Notes: generated by a model not told the origin, from the letters alone. 64,000 bases of DNA from Dactylosporangium aurantiacum (GCF_000716715.1 NZ_JNYJ01000028.1:38910-102909); one strand, 5' to 3'. Positions 23,838 through 32,576 are shown, numbered from the stretch's first letter. Numbers and translations are program-made.

Positions 23838-24353
23838 GTGCGTGGTCCGGTCCCGCGGGCGTTGGTGACCGTCGTGGCCGGCGGCGTCGGCTACTACCTG
23901 GTCCCGCTGCGCGTGGTGAGCGCCGCCGCGGACTGGCTGCAGGCCGGTGTCGCCGTGGTCGCGTTCGGTGTGCTGGTCGCGTCGTTCCGGCGGCAGCTGC
24001 GCCGGCAGCTGCACGGCGAGGGGACGCCGGAGATGCGGCTGGAGACCCTGCTGCACCTGCTCATCGTCACCGTGCTGGGGTTCTCGCTCGGGTACGTGGT
24101 GCTCGCCGGCCACGAAGGGCAGTTCGCCGGGCTGACCACCAGGACCGACGCGCTGTACTTCACGCTGACCACGCTCGCCACCGTCGGCTACGGCGACGTG
24201 CACCCGGTCGGGCAGGCCGCCAGGATCACGGTCAGCGGCCAGATCCTGTTCAACCTCATCTACGTCGGCGCGGCGGTCGCGATGATCGGCGGTGCCGTCC
24301 AGCGCCGGCTCGCCCCCGATCGGGTGACGCAGCACGTGGACCGCAATCCGTAG
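23838..24353 (+). CDS. Two-TM potassium channel family protein
   Basis: 171 residues. The selectivity filter TVGYGD and its pore helix (LYFTLTTLATVGYGDVHP) are intact, flanked by membrane segments; two further hydrophobic segments lie in the N-terminal half. There is no regulatory RCK domain. It should conduct potassium as a tetramer in the cytoplasmic membrane. It sits 31 bp after one PH-like membrane protein gene and 3 bp before another, in a likely operon. Confidence 0.85.
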   Translation: MRGPVPRALVTVVAGGVGYYLVPLRVVSAAADWLQAGVAVVAFGVLVASFRRQLRRQLHGEGTPEMRLETLLHLLIVTVLGFSLGYVVLAGHEGQFAGLTTRTDALYFTLTTLATVGYGDVHPVGQAARITVSGQILFNLIYVGAAVAMIGGAVQRRLAPDRVTQHVDRNP

Positions 24354-24356
24354 CGT

Positions 24357-25085
24357 ATGGCCATGACCGCGCCGCGACGCAACCCGCTGAACTGGCTGTG
24401 GGTCGCCGTCCCGCCCGCGGTGACGCTGCTGGGCGGTGCCCTGCTGCTGGCGTACGGCGGGCCGGTGCTGCTGCCGTTCGTGCTGGCGAACGTGGTCGTG
24501 CACGGCGCCAACTTCGCGGTCAACGAGCTGCGCCGCCGGGAGGACGGGCCGGCGCGACCCGCGTGGGAGTTCCACCGGCCGTTCCGTGAGGGGTGCGCCG
24601 GGGTCGGCCGGCTGTTCGCGGTCGGCTCGGTGCTGCTCGCCGGCGCGCCGCTGGCCGGGGCCGGTCCGGTCGTCACCGCCGGTGCGCTCGCCGCCGCGGC
24701 CGCGCTGTACGCGACCGGCGTCCGCGGGCTGTCGCGGCTCGTGCGCGGCACGCCCACCGTCCGGCTCACCGGCGACGGCGTGGCGGTCGGGTCGCGGACG
24801 TACCGCTGGGACGGTGTCGAACGGGTCGAGCTCAACGGCGACCGGTGGCACCCGCGGATCGACCTGCAGGTGGTGGGCCGGCCGCGGCCGGTGACGGTGC
24901 GGCCGGAGGACGTCGACGGCAGCCTGCTGTTCCTGCTCGACCTGATCGGGTACTACGTCGCGCACCCCGCACGGCGTCCGTCGATCGGTGCCCCCGCCGA
25001 GGCGGTGCGGGTCCACGCGGCGCTGCTCGGGGCGCGGCTGTCGGCGGGACTGGCCGGCGGTCCGACCCCGATCCCGGCGCACTGA
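24357..25085 (+). CDS. Membrane protein with PH-like C-terminal domain, paralogue
   Basis: 242 residues with about four membrane segments, then a PH-like domain starting VRLTGDGVAVGSRTYRWDGVE and a tail YYVAHPARRPSIGAPAEAVR similar to the protein at 23096. It follows the channel gene by 3 bp, so translation is probably coupled. Its last codons and stop lie in a 20-bp direct duplication (25070-25114). Function unknown; a link with the channel is suggested by position only. Confidence 0.65.
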   Translation: MAMTAPRRNPLNWLWVAVPPAVTLLGGALLLAYGGPVLLPFVLANVVVHGANFAVNELRRREDGPARPAWEFHRPFREGCAGVGRLFAVGSVLLAGAPLAGAGPVVTAGALAAAAALYATGVRGLSRLVRGTPTVRLTGDGVAVGSRTYRWDGVERVELNGDRWHPRIDLQVVGRPRPVTVRPEDVDGSLLFLLDLIGYYVAHPARRPSIGAPAEAVRVHAALLGARLSAGLAGGPTPIPAH

Positions 25086-25114
25086 CCGGTTCGGGATCCC
25101 GGCGCACCGACCGG
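25070..25114. repeat. 20-bp direct duplication spanning a stop codon
   Basis: 25070-25089 and 25095-25114 share 19 of 20 bases (GATCCCGGCGCAC then GACCGG). The first copy contains the TGA of the upstream gene (25083-25085). Confidence 0.75.
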
Positions 25115-25169
25115 GTTTCGTGACCCGCGCCGCGGCGGGCGGGGCGGTGCGGCGCGCTACGGTCGAGGC

Positions 25170-25583
25170 ATGCGCAGCGCTGAGCAGATCCTGCGGCAAT
25201 CCTCGACCATCGCCGTCGTCGGGGCGTCGCGGGACCCCCGCAAGACCGCCCACTCGGTGCCGCTGTCGATCCAGCGGCGCGGCTGGCGGATCATCCCGGT
25301 GAACCCGTACGCGACGGAGATCTTCGGGGTGCGGGCGTACCGGAGCCTCGCCGACATCCCGGAGCTGGTGGATTTCGTGAACGTGTTCCGGCCGTCGGCG
25401 GACGCGACGCAGGTGGTGAAGGACGCGATCGCGATCGGCGCGCCGGCGGTCTGGCTGCAGCAGGACATCGTCTCGCCCGAGGGGCGCGCCCTGGCCGAGG
25501 CCGCCGGCGTCGACTACGTCGAGGACACGTGCATCGCCGTGGTCCGGGCGGTGCACGCGATCAACGGACCCCGTACTCCTTGA
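25170..25583 (+). CDS. CoA-binding domain protein (YccU-like)
   Basis: 137 residues forming a single Rossmann-like CoA-binding domain. VVGASRDPRKTAHSV is the nucleotide loop, IIPVNPYATEIFG and VWLQQDIVSPEGRALAEAAG follow as in the E. coli YccU group, and the DTCIAV segment near the end is conserved. It probably binds CoA or an acyl-CoA; no catalytic role is known. Its last 23 bp overlap the convergent acyl-CoA dehydrogenase gene, a related theme. Confidence 0.88.
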   Translation: MRSAEQILRQSSTIAVVGASRDPRKTAHSVPLSIQRRGWRIIPVNPYATEIFGVRAYRSLADIPELVDFVNVFRPSADATQVVKDAIAIGAPAVWLQQDIVSPEGRALAEAAGVDYVEDTCIAVVRAVHAINGPRTP

Positions 25584-26766
25584 GCAGCCCCCGGCTGATG
25601 ATCGTCTTCTGGATCTCGCTGGTGCCCTCGCCGATGAGCAGGAACGGCGCCTCCCGCATGAGGCGTTCGATCTCGTACTCCTTGGAGTAGCCGTAGCCGC
25701 CGTGGATGCGGAACGACTCCTGCACGACCTCGGCGCAGTACTCGCTGGCCAGCAGCTTCGCCATGCCGGCCTCGACGTCGTTGCGCTGCCCCGCGTCCTT
25801 GAGCCGGGCCGCGTTGACCATGAGCGCGTGCGCGGCCTCGATCTTCGTGGCCATCTCGGCCAGCTTGAACGCGATCGCCTGGTGCTTGACCAGCGGCGCG
25901 CCGAACGTCTGGCGCTGCTGAGCGTACGCGATCGCCAGCTCGAACGCGCGGATCGAGATCCCGCACGCCCGGGCCGCGACGTTGACCCGGCCGACCTCGA
26001 TGCCGTCCATCATCTGGTAGAAGCCACGACCGGCCTGGTCGGCGCCGCCGAGCACGGCGTCCTTCGGGACCCGGACGTCCTCGAGGACCATCTCGGTCGT
26101 CTCGACGCCCTTGTACCCCATCTTCTCGATCCTGCCGGGGATGGTGAGGCCCGGCAGTGCCTCGTTCTCGCCGAAGCCGGGCGCCTTCTCCAGCAGGAAC
26201 GTGGTCATGTTGCCGTACACCGACTCGGCCCCGAGGTCGGTCTTGACCAGCGTCGCGACGACCGAGGAGTAGGCGCCGTTGGTCAGCCACATCTTCTGGC
26301 CGTTGATGACGTAGTCGTCGCCGTCGGCCACGGCCTTGGTGCGGATCGCGGCGACGTCCGAGCCGCAGCCGGGCTCCGACATCGAGAACGCCCCGCGGAC
26401 CTCGCCCGCCGCCATCCTCGGCAGCAGGCTCGCCTTCTGCTCGGCCGAGCCGTGCTGCGACACCAGGTACGCGACGATGAAGTGGGTGTTGACGATGCCC
26501 GACACCGACATCCAGCCCCGCGACAGCTGCTCCACGACCAGCGCGTACGTGAGCAGCGACTCGCCCAGGCCGCCGTGCTCCTCGGGGATGGTGAGCCCGA
26601 ACAGGCCCATCTCGCGCATGCCGTCCACGATGTCGGCCGGGTAGACGTCGTCGTGCTCGAGGTGCTGCGCGTGCGGGATGATCTCCTTGTCGACGAACTC
26701 CCGCACGGTCTCGAGGATCGACTCCTGCACGTCGGTCAGACCGGGCGTCTGGGCGAGGCGGGCCAT
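25561..26766 (-). CDS. Acyl-CoA dehydrogenase, candidate methylsuccinyl-CoA dehydrogenase
   Basis: 401 residues covering the full flavin fold: N-terminal helices, FSMSEPGCGSDVAAIRTKA (FAD-binding strand), MWLTNGA, and the C-terminal RIHGGYGYSKEYEIERLMREA with the region of the catalytic base. It closely resembles the dehydrogenase in Streptomyces ethylmalonyl-CoA clusters. ATG at 26766 follows GGAGGT with ideal spacing; the longer ORF to 27117 is not supported. With the MaoC and CoA-ester lyase genes it could run the late part of that pathway. Confidence 0.9.
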   Translation of the reverse strand: MARLAQTPGLTDVQESILETVREFVDKEIIPHAQHLEHDDVYPADIVDGMREMGLFGLTIPEEHGGLGESLLTYALVVEQLSRGWMSVSGIVNTHFIVAYLVSQHGSAEQKASLLPRMAAGEVRGAFSMSEPGCGSDVAAIRTKAVADGDDYVINGQKMWLTNGAYSSVVATLVKTDLGAESVYGNMTTFLLEKAPGFGENEALPGLTIPGRIEKMGYKGVETTEMVLEDVRVPKDAVLGGADQAGRGFYQMMDGIEVGRVNVAARACGISIRAFELAIAYAQQRQTFGAPLVKHQAIAFKLAEMATKIEAAHALMVNAARLKDAGQRNDVEAGMAKLLASEYCAEVVQESFRIHGGYGYSKEYEIERLMREAPFLLIGEGTSEIQKTIISRGLLKEYGVR

Positions 26767-26883
26767 GGTTGACCTCCATTGGTCAGCGGCGCAAGTTACC
26801 GGCGGGTATGCACGCAGTATCCCGGGAGTGCCTGCCCCGGGCCAACGTGACCAGCCCACACACCGCTGTGAAATGGTTCTCAG

Positions 26884-27087
26884 GTGCGTTACAACAAGAT
26901 GGCCGTCGCCGCCCTGGTGTGCGCGGTGCTGGTGCCGCCGTTCGGCATCCTCATGGGGCACATCGCGTGGGCGCAGACGACCCGCACCGGTGAACGCGGC
27001 CGCCGCCTCGCCCTGGCCGCGCTGGTGATCGGGTACGTGGAGCTGCTCGTGCTGTGCGGCGTGCCGATCGTGCTGCTCGGCTTCTGA
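26884..27087 (+). CDS. DUF4190 family small membrane protein
   Basis: 67 residues, GTG start at 26884, with the DUF4190 arrangement: first membrane segment (MAVAALVCAVLVPPFGILMG), the loop HIAWAQTTRTGERGRRLA, and a second segment (ALVIGYVELLVLCGVPIVLL). These two-helix proteins are common in actinobacteria and of unknown function. The gene is divergent from the acyl-CoA dehydrogenase and ends 1 bp before the terminator hairpin at 27088. Confidence 0.82.
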   Translation: MRYNKMAVAALVCAVLVPPFGILMGHIAWAQTTRTGERGRRLALAALVIGYVELLVLCGVPIVLLGF

Positions 27088-27139
27088 CGACCTTGGACAC
27101 GTTGCCCGCGCACGCACGCGGTCAACGTGTCCAAGGTCG
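27088..27139. terminator. Strong bidirectional terminator
   Basis: Perfect 17-bp arms (27088-27104 and 27123-27139) with an additional inner CCGCG/CGCGG stem in the loop, between the convergent DUF4190 and SDR genes. No T-run is present. Confidence 0.9.
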
Positions 27140-27150
27140 AACCAGGACCG

Positions 27151-28065
27151 TCAGCGGTACTGCGCCTCGCGGACGCTGTTGCCGCCGTCGATGACGAGCA
27201 TCTGGCCGGTGATGTACGAGGCGCCCGGCGAGCACAGGAACGCGATCGTGGCGGCCACCTCCTCGGGGGTGCCGGGGCGGCCCATCGGGGTGCCGAAGCC
27301 CTGCTTGAGCTCGACGAGGGTCGAGGCACCGGTGTGGATGATGCCGGGGGCGACCGCGTTGACGGTGATGCCGTCGGCGACGAGCTCCATCGCCAGGGCG
27401 CGGGTGAGGCCGACGACACCGGCCTTCGCGGCCGCGTAACCGGCCTCGGCGGGCAGGGCGTTGACGGGGCCGGCGGTCGCGGCGAGGTTCACGATGCGGC
27501 CCCAGCCGTGCTCGGCCATGCCGCCGACGAAGGCGCGGCTGACCAGGAACGCGGTGGTGAGGTTGCGGTCGATCTCGGCGCGCCACTCCTCGTAGGTGAG
27601 CTGCGCGACCGGGCGCAGCACCTCGGGGCTGGCCTTGCTGGCCAGGCCGGCGTTGTTGACGAGGATGTCCACCGCGCCGACTTGGTCGACGATCGCGTCG
27701 GCGAGCGCGCCGACCTCGGCCTCGACGGTGAGGTCGGCGACGAAACCGGTGACACCGAGCTCGGTGGCCCGGTCGTGGATGCGCCGGGTGGTCGACACGA
27801 TCGCGACCGCGGCGCCCATCGCCTTCAGCCGGCGGGCCGTGGCGTAGCCGATGCCGTCCGGGCTGCCGGCGCCGGTGACCAGCGCGACGCGCCCGTCGAG
27901 ACGGTCGATCGCGGCGCTGCCCTCGTCCTCGGCGACCGGCTCGTCGGCGAGCTCGGGCCCGGTCGAGGGGACGGCCCGCAGGGTGCGCCGGGCCGCCGAG
28001 GGGCGGCTCGCGTCACGCCGGTTGCCTTTGCCGGCGGGACCGGTGGATCGTAGGTCGGGTGCCAT
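27151..28065 (-). CDS. SDR family oxidoreductase with N-terminal extension
   Basis: 304 residues. After about 55 disordered basic residues comes a classical [21 protein letters not shown] for cofactor binding, NNAG, and YAAAKAG with the catalytic Tyr and Lys; GQMLVIDGG closes the fold as in 3-oxoacyl reductases. The catalytic Ser position reads AATAGPV, so Ser is replaced or shifted. The start ATG at 28065 is used; a start after the extension is possible. It lies 52 bp downstream of the CoA-ester lyase gene. Confidence 0.85.
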   Translation of the reverse strand: MAPDLRSTGPAGKGNRRDASRPSAARRTLRAVPSTGPELADEPVAEDEGSAAIDRLDGRVALVTGAGSPDGIGYATARRLKAMGAAVAIVSTTRRIHDRATELGVTGFVADLTVEAEVGALADAIVDQVGAVDILVNNAGLASKASPEVLRPVAQLTYEEWRAEIDRNLTTAFLVSRAFVGGMAEHGWGRIVNLAATAGPVNALPAEAGYAAAKAGVVGLTRALAMELVADGITVNAVAPGIIHTGASTLVELKQGFGTPMGRPGTPEEVAATIAFLCSPGASYITGQMLVIDGGNSVREAQYR

Positions 28066-28117
28066 AGGGCAAATCCTGCCTGCCCGGACCGCCCCCGGGC
28101 AATGCGACACGGATTTC

Positions 28118-29059
28118 TCAGGCCGGCGGGGTGAACGACGTGGTGCGCGACATGCCCGCGGCGCGGCCCTTCGCGGAGATGACCAGGGCCATCTTGCGCG
28201 ACGCCTCGTCGATCATCTCGTCGCCGAGCATGACGGCGCCGAGCTTGCCGCCGGCCTCCGAGGTGTAGTGCTCGTACGCGTCGAGGATGAGCTCGGCGTG
28301 GTCGTAGTCCTCCTGGGCGGGCGAGTAGACCTCGTTCGCGGCGTCGATCTGGCCGGGGTGCAGCACCCACTTGCCGTCGAAGCCGAGCGCGGCGCTGCGG
28401 GTCGCGACCTCGCGGAACGCGTCGACGTCGCGGATCTGCAGGAACGGCCCGTCGATCGCCTGCAGGTCGTGCATCCGGGCGGCCATCAGGATCCGCATGA
28501 GGATGTAGTGGTACGGGTCACCCGGGTACCCGGGGATGAGCCCACCGACCACCAGCGACTTCATGTTGATCGAGGCCATGAAGTCGGCGGGGCCGAAGAT
28601 GATCGTCTCGATCCGCGGCGACGCGGTCGCGATGGCGTCGACGTTGACCAGGCCGGCCGCGTTCTCGATCTGCGCCTCGATGCCGATCCTGCCGACCGGC
28701 AGACCCATCGTCTTCTCGATCTGGGTCAGCGTCAGGTCCAGCCACTCGACCTGCCCCGCCGACTGGACCTTCGGCAGCATGATGCAGTCCAGGTGCTCCC
28801 CGGCGCCCTCGACGACCTCGACGACGTCGCGGTACGTCCACGGCGTCGTCAGGTCGTTGACCCGCACGACCCGGGTCTTGCCGCCCCAGTCGCCGTCGTT
28901 GAGCGCGGCCACGATGTTCTTGCGGGCGTCCGGCTTCGCCAGCGGCGCCACCGCGTCCTCCAGGTCGAGGAAGACCTGGTCGGCGGGGAGCCCCTGGGCC
29001 TTGTCGAGCATCTTGACGCTCGAACCGGGCACGGCGAGGCAGGACCGGCGAGGACGCAT
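28118..29059 (-). CDS. CoA-ester lyase, HpcH/HpaI (CitE/Mcl type)
   Basis: 313 residues of the HpcH/HpaI aldolase superfamily. [10 protein letters not shown] at the start, [13 protein letters not shown] (metal and substrate site), [25 protein letters not shown] and FGPADFMAS (metal ligand) match malyl-CoA and beta-methylmalyl-CoA lyases of the ethylmalonyl-CoA pathway. Together with the MaoC and acyl-CoA dehydrogenase genes nearby, this suggests beta-methylmalyl-CoA cleavage. The crotonyl-CoA carboxylase and mutase genes are not in the window. Confidence 0.88.
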   Translation of the reverse strand: MRPRRSCLAVPGSSVKMLDKAQGLPADQVFLDLEDAVAPLAKPDARKNIVAALNDGDWGGKTRVVRVNDLTTPWTYRDVVEVVEGAGEHLDCIMLPKVQSAGQVEWLDLTLTQIEKTMGLPVGRIGIEAQIENAAGLVNVDAIATASPRIETIIFGPADFMASINMKSLVVGGLIPGYPGDPYHYILMRILMAARMHDLQAIDGPFLQIRDVDAFREVATRSAALGFDGKWVLHPGQIDAANEVYSPAQEDYDHAELILDAYEHYTSEAGGKLGAVMLGDEMIDEASRKMALVISAKGRAAGMSRTTSFTPPA

Positions 29060-29114
29060 GGCGGGGCTCCTTAGCGAACATTAAGGGGGACCTCCGTCAC
29101 GGTAACCTCGTCGC

Positions 29115-29969
29115 GTGAGCGCGCAGAACGCCCCTGTGGGAGATCTCACCGGCCGTACCGTGGTCATCACCGGTGCCAGCTCCGGGATCGGCCTGGCCGC
29201 CGCCGTCGCCATGGCCCGGCGCGGCGCGCACGTCGCCCTCGTCGGCCGCGACCCCGACCGGCTGGCCGCCGCCGTGGCACAGGTGAGCGCCGCCGGCGCC
29301 GGGCGCACCCCACCCGCGTACCGGGCCGACTTCACCCGCCTCGACGACGTGCACGTGCTCGTGGACCATCTGCGGCAGCGGTACGAGCGCATCGACGTCC
29401 TCACCAACAACGCCGGCGGCGTCGTGGCCGGCGCGGCCCGCACCGTCGACGGTTTCGAGCCGACGCTGCAGTCCAACCACCTCGCCGGGTTCCTGCTCAG
29501 CAACCTGCTGCGCGAGCAGCTGCGCAACGGCCGGATCATCAACACCTCCTCCGCCGCGCACACGTGGGGCAACCTCGACCCGGCCGACGTGACCGGCGAC
29601 CTGCGCGGCGCGCGCAAGGCCGGCATGTGGAAGCGGTACGGCGCCGCGAAGCAGGCCAACATCCTGTTCGCCGCCGAGGCCGCCCGCCGCTGGCCCGACA
29701 TCATGTCCGCCAGCTACCACCCGGGCTTCGTGCGCAGCAGGTTCGGCGCCGGCATCGGAGTGCACCTGGTGACGAAGGTGACACCGTTCGCGAAGACCCC
29801 GGAGCAGGGCGCGGACACGCTGGTCTGGCTGGCGTCGACCCCCCGGCCGCAGCTGGTGTCCGGCGGGTACTACGAGAAGCGCAAACTGATCCGGCCCAAC
29901 GCGCAGACCGACGACGCCGGGCTGGCCGCGGCGCTGTGGGAGGCCAGCATGACGGCGGTCGGGTTCTGA
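29115..29969 (+). CDS. Short-chain dehydrogenase/reductase
   Basis: 284 residues. TGASSGIG, NNAGG, NTSSAAH (Ser) and YGAAKQAN (Tyr, Lys) give a complete SDR active site; the motif set resembles the retinol-dehydrogenase-like group, as does the gene at 4162. GTG at 29115. It is divergent from the CoA-ester lyase gene with 55 bp between, and ends before a repeat-rich gap. Confidence 0.88.
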   Translation: MSAQNAPVGDLTGRTVVITGASSGIGLAAAVAMARRGAHVALVGRDPDRLAAAVAQVSAAGAGRTPPAYRADFTRLDDVHVLVDHLRQRYERIDVLTNNAGGVVAGAARTVDGFEPTLQSNHLAGFLLSNLLREQLRNGRIINTSSAAHTWGNLDPADVTGDLRGARKAGMWKRYGAAKQANILFAAEAARRWPDIMSASYHPGFVRSRFGAGIGVHLVTKVTPFAKTPEQGADTLVWLASTPRPQLVSGGYYEKRKLIRPNAQTDDAGLAAALWEASMTAVGF

Positions 29970-30508
29970 GGCTCCGGGCTCTCGGCGGGGTTGCGCAGGC
30001 GGTATCACGGTGGGTGATGAGACGGTTCGGCGATTAGGTGGGGTGGAGTACCGTCTGATTGAGGCAGAACGCCGGTGACGGGTCGTCGGTGACGTGGACT
30101 TCCGGACGCTTGATCGGCCTGTGCGGTTCGGCGCTTGCTTTGTGGCATCGGCCGTGGCGGGCACAGGCCCGGATGGTTTTGGCCGGTGCGGTTTGCGTGA
30201 CTGGGCGCGGAGGGGGTTGCCTGGCCCGCGGGCGGGGACGTCGGCCGGACGCTCTGGACCTGAGCCGCAGGGCGGGTGCGCAGGCCGGACGCCCGGGACC
30301 TGAGCCGCACGGGCGAGGTGCGCAGGCCGGACGCCCGGGACCTGAGCCGCGGGGCGGGTGCGCAGGCCGGACGCTCTGGACCTGAGCCGCGAGGCGGGTG
30401 CGCAGGCCGGACGCCCGGGACCTGAGCCGGACGGGCGAGGTGCGCCGCGCGGGCCGTTGGACCGATGCCCTGGATCTGGGGCTGCGTGGGCCGCCCGGAC
30501 CGGGTTGG
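29970..30508. other. Non-coding convergent gap with minisatellite
   Basis: A 539-bp gap between the convergent SDR gene and the gene at 30509. The first 270 bp show no gene, hairpin or promoter that I can support; the rest is the tandem array at 30243-30445 and a decaying tail. ORFs here are frame artefacts of the repeats. Confidence 0.6.
30243..30445. repeat. Minisatellite of five 40-42 bp units
   Basis: Units begin GGCCGGACGC at 30243, 30283, 30325, 30365 and 30405. Two sequence variants occur: CTCTGGACCTGAGCCGC (units 1 and 4) and CCCGGGACCTGAGCCG (units 2, 3 and 5). Unit lengths of 40 and 42 bp rule out a coding role. Confidence 0.9.
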
Positions 30509-31000
30509 TCAGCGCCGGGCGTTGCGCACCTTGTGCAGGCGGAACGGCCGCTTCGGCAGCCTGGTCGCCGGCGACGGCTTCGGCGGTGCGGCCTGCGAGT
30601 CGTCGGGCATCGGTGCCAGCGGTGCGTCCTCGACGGGGGTGAGACGGGTGACGACGCACTCGGCGGCCCAGCGGGTCGCGAGGTCGGTGCCGCCGTTGAG
30701 CCGCTTCCCGGCGAGCTGGGGCACGAGCTCCGCCCACGCCTCGTCGGCGGGGTCGAGGCGTTCGACCGCCGCGGTCCAGGTGACGATCCGGCCGCCGTGG
30801 TCGCCGCGCAGCGTCACGTCGACGGTGGTCGCGTCGGCGAGGCCCGGTGCGGCCTGCTCGCTAGGGCCGCTCACGACCAGCAGCGACCCGCCGAGCCACG
30901 CGCACCAGACCAGGTAGGACGGGCCGGCGCCGGGCACGGTGAGCCAGGCGATCGCGGCCTTCTTGGCAGCCTCTTCGACCAGCGGTTCCACGCACGCCAT
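30509..31000 (-). CDS. Hypothetical protein, possible FMN split-barrel fold
   Basis: 163 residues. The first 115 show alternating strands (IAWLTVPGAGPSYLVWCAWLGG, TTVDVTLRGDHGG, IVTWTAAVERL) vaguely like pyridoxamine-phosphate-oxidase split barrels, but no diagnostic motif is present. The last 40 residues are Pro, Lys and Arg-rich. It lies 61 bp downstream of the AMMECR1 gene on the same strand, in a probable three-gene run with the HAD gene. GTG at 30991 is an alternative start. Confidence 0.6.
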   Translation of the reverse strand: MACVEPLVEEAAKKAAIAWLTVPGAGPSYLVWCAWLGGSLLVVSGPSEQAAPGLADATTVDVTLRGDHGGRIVTWTAAVERLDPADEAWAELVPQLAGKRLNGGTDLATRWAAECVVTRLTPVEDAPLAPMPDDSQAAPPKPSPATRLPKRPFRLHKVRNARR

Positions 31001-31061
31001 CCAATCACAACGAAGGGCCCGAACGACCCGTCACCACGACGGGCCGGACGGCGGCAGTGCA

Positions 31062-31634
31062 TCACAGTGGCCGGCGGGGTGAGCGGTCCTCGTACTCGGT
31101 GGAGCCGTACCCGAGCGCCCGCATGTCGGGGGGCCATTCGCGCCAGCCGCCCTTGCGGAGGAGGGCGTCGACGAACTGCTCCGGGGACGGCAGCTTCGAC
31201 CACACCGACGGCAGGAACGTGGCCCGTCGCGTGCCGTCGGTCAGGATCAGCCCGTGGACCTGCGGCACCAGCGCCGCCAGCAGGGCCTGGCGGGTGGTGG
31301 CGGGCAGGGCGGCGGGGCGGTCGAGGACGGAGACCTTGACGTCGAGGGCGGGCCAGTCGGCGGCGGTCACCGGTGGTACCCGCGGATCCTGCATCGCCCT
31401 GACGGCGTTGTGGACGACGTCGCGGTGCAGCGGGCGGACCGGTTCGAGGGTGCCGACGCAGCCGCGGAGGGTGCCGGCGAGCTCGAGGGTGACGAAGGAG
31501 GCGCCGTCGGCGTGCAGTGGCCCGGACGGCGGGATGGTGGCGGTGAGGCGGACACCGGACAGCCTGGCGCGGACGGCGCTCGCCGCGAGTCCGGCGAGCA
31601 GCCGCCCATCCGTCGGCGACAACGGCGCCGTCAC
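31062..31634 (-). CDS. AMMECR1 domain protein (AmmeMemoRadiSam protein A)
   Basis: 190 residues matching AMMECR1: GASFVTLELAGTLRGCVGTLEPVRPL carries the signature LRGCVG, and DVKVSVLDRPAAL and FLPSVWSKLPSPEQFVDALL follow in family order. In many microbes this domain forms a three-gene set with Memo and a radical SAM protein; neither is in this window. GTG at 31634 overlaps the HAD gene stop by 4 bp, so the two are coupled. Function in bacteria is unknown. Confidence 0.88.
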   Translation of the reverse strand: MTAPLSPTDGRLLAGLAASAVRARLSGVRLTATIPPSGPLHADGASFVTLELAGTLRGCVGTLEPVRPLHRDVVHNAVRAMQDPRVPPVTAADWPALDVKVSVLDRPAALPATTRQALLAALVPQVHGLILTDGTRRATFLPSVWSKLPSPEQFVDALLRKGGWREWPPDMRALGYGSTEYEDRSPRRPL

Positions 31635-32458
31635 CAGTCCAGCATAGGGGCCCCGCTCCCGGCGGGCAGCCGCTCACGGCCGTCGTCGAGCACGGCCCCG
31701 ACCAGCCCGTCGTCGATGCCGGCCCCCGCCAGGCCGTCGTCAAGGCGGGCCTCGACCAGGCGGTCGTCGAGCCCGGCGCCGGCGCCGAAGACCAGGTCAG
31801 GGATTTCGGCGAGGCTGGTGATCCGGGCGCCGTCCCAGTCGACGTCGGCGTGGAACGTGAGGTGGTCGCCCAGGTCGGGGGCGTCGAGCTGCACGGCGGT
31901 GAGGCCGAAGCGGCGGGCGCCGGTGAGTTCGTGGCCGCCGCCGTCGCCGACGTACAGGCAGGCTTCGGGGTGCACGCCGAGGCGTTCGCACGCGGTGCGG
32001 TACATCGCGGGGTGGGGTTTGGCGTGGCCGACCTGGGAGGAGTAGACGCCGGCGTCGAAGAGGCGGCCGATGCGCGTGTCGGGCAGGACGGACGGCAGTT
32101 CGAACCAGCAGTCGCTGACGACGGCGGTGCGGATGCCGCGGGCGCGCAGCAGCCGCAGGACGGGTTCGGTCTCGGGGCGGGGCGGGGCGTCCTGTTGCAG
32201 GGAGAGGATCCGCAGTTCGGCGGCGCGACGCAGCTGGTCGGGGCGGGGTGCGGCGCCGAGCTCGGCGCACAGCGCGCGCAGTCCGGCTAAGACGCTGCCG
32301 TGGGCGCCCGTGGCCCGGGCGTCGAAGGTGCGGTCGAGCAGCGCGAGCCACGCGTCGGGGTCGACGCCGAGGACCTCGGCGGTGCGGCGGTGACCGTCGC
32401 CGCGGACGACTGCGGTCGTGCACGTGTTGAAGTAGTCGAAAAGGACAGCACTAAACAC
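31631..32458 (-). CDS. HAD family hydrolase with C-terminal repeats
   Basis: 275 residues. HAD motif 1 reads LFDYFNT, keeping the nucleophile Asp but with Phe at the +2 acid position, as in haloacid-dehalogenase-type rather than classic phosphatase members. Motif 2 is VVSDCW, motif 3 the Lys in GHAKPHP, and motif 4 LYVGDGGGHELTGA. The last 45 residues are four 9-residue repeats (pattern LDDGLxGAx) outside the HAD fold. GTG at 32458 has GGAGGG 6 bp upstream. It leads a three-gene minus-strand run. Confidence 0.85.
   Translation of the reverse strand: MFSAVLFDYFNTCTTAVVRGDGHRRTAEVLGVDPDAWLALLDRTFDARATGAHGSVLAGLRALCAELGAAPRPDQLRRAAELRILSLQQDAPPRPETEPVLRLLRARGIRTAVVSDCWFELPSVLPDTRIGRLFDAGVYSSQVGHAKPHPAMYRTACERLGVHPEACLYVGDGGGHELTGARRFGLTAVQLDAPDLGDHLTFHADVDWDGARITSLAEIPDLVFGAGAGLDDRLVEARLDDGLAGAGIDDGLVGAVLDDGRERLPAGSGAPMLDW
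31680..31787 (-). repeat. Four tandem 27-bp repeats at the HAD gene 3' end
   Basis: Units start at 31680, 31707, 31734 and 31761 (CCGTCGTCGA or close variants on the plus strand). In frame they encode four LDDGLxGAx units. Confidence 0.85.
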
Positions 32459-32576
32459 CGATCGGCCCTCCGGAGGTCATACGAAAGTACGAGCGCAGAC
32501 TGCTTCGGTCTACTATCGCGGATCGGAGATCGGTGTCGGATCCAAGACAATTTTCACAGAATGACAACATCGGCGT

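Noticed and set aside
29097..30737. A 546-codon minus-strand ORF reading through the minisatellite
   Set aside because: It exists only because the GC-rich repeats lack stop codons, and it runs antisense to the SDR gene.
30509..32458. A complete AmmeMemoRadiSam system
   Set aside because: Only the AMMECR1 component is present; the neighbours are a HAD hydrolase and a hypothetical protein, with no Memo or radical SAM partner.
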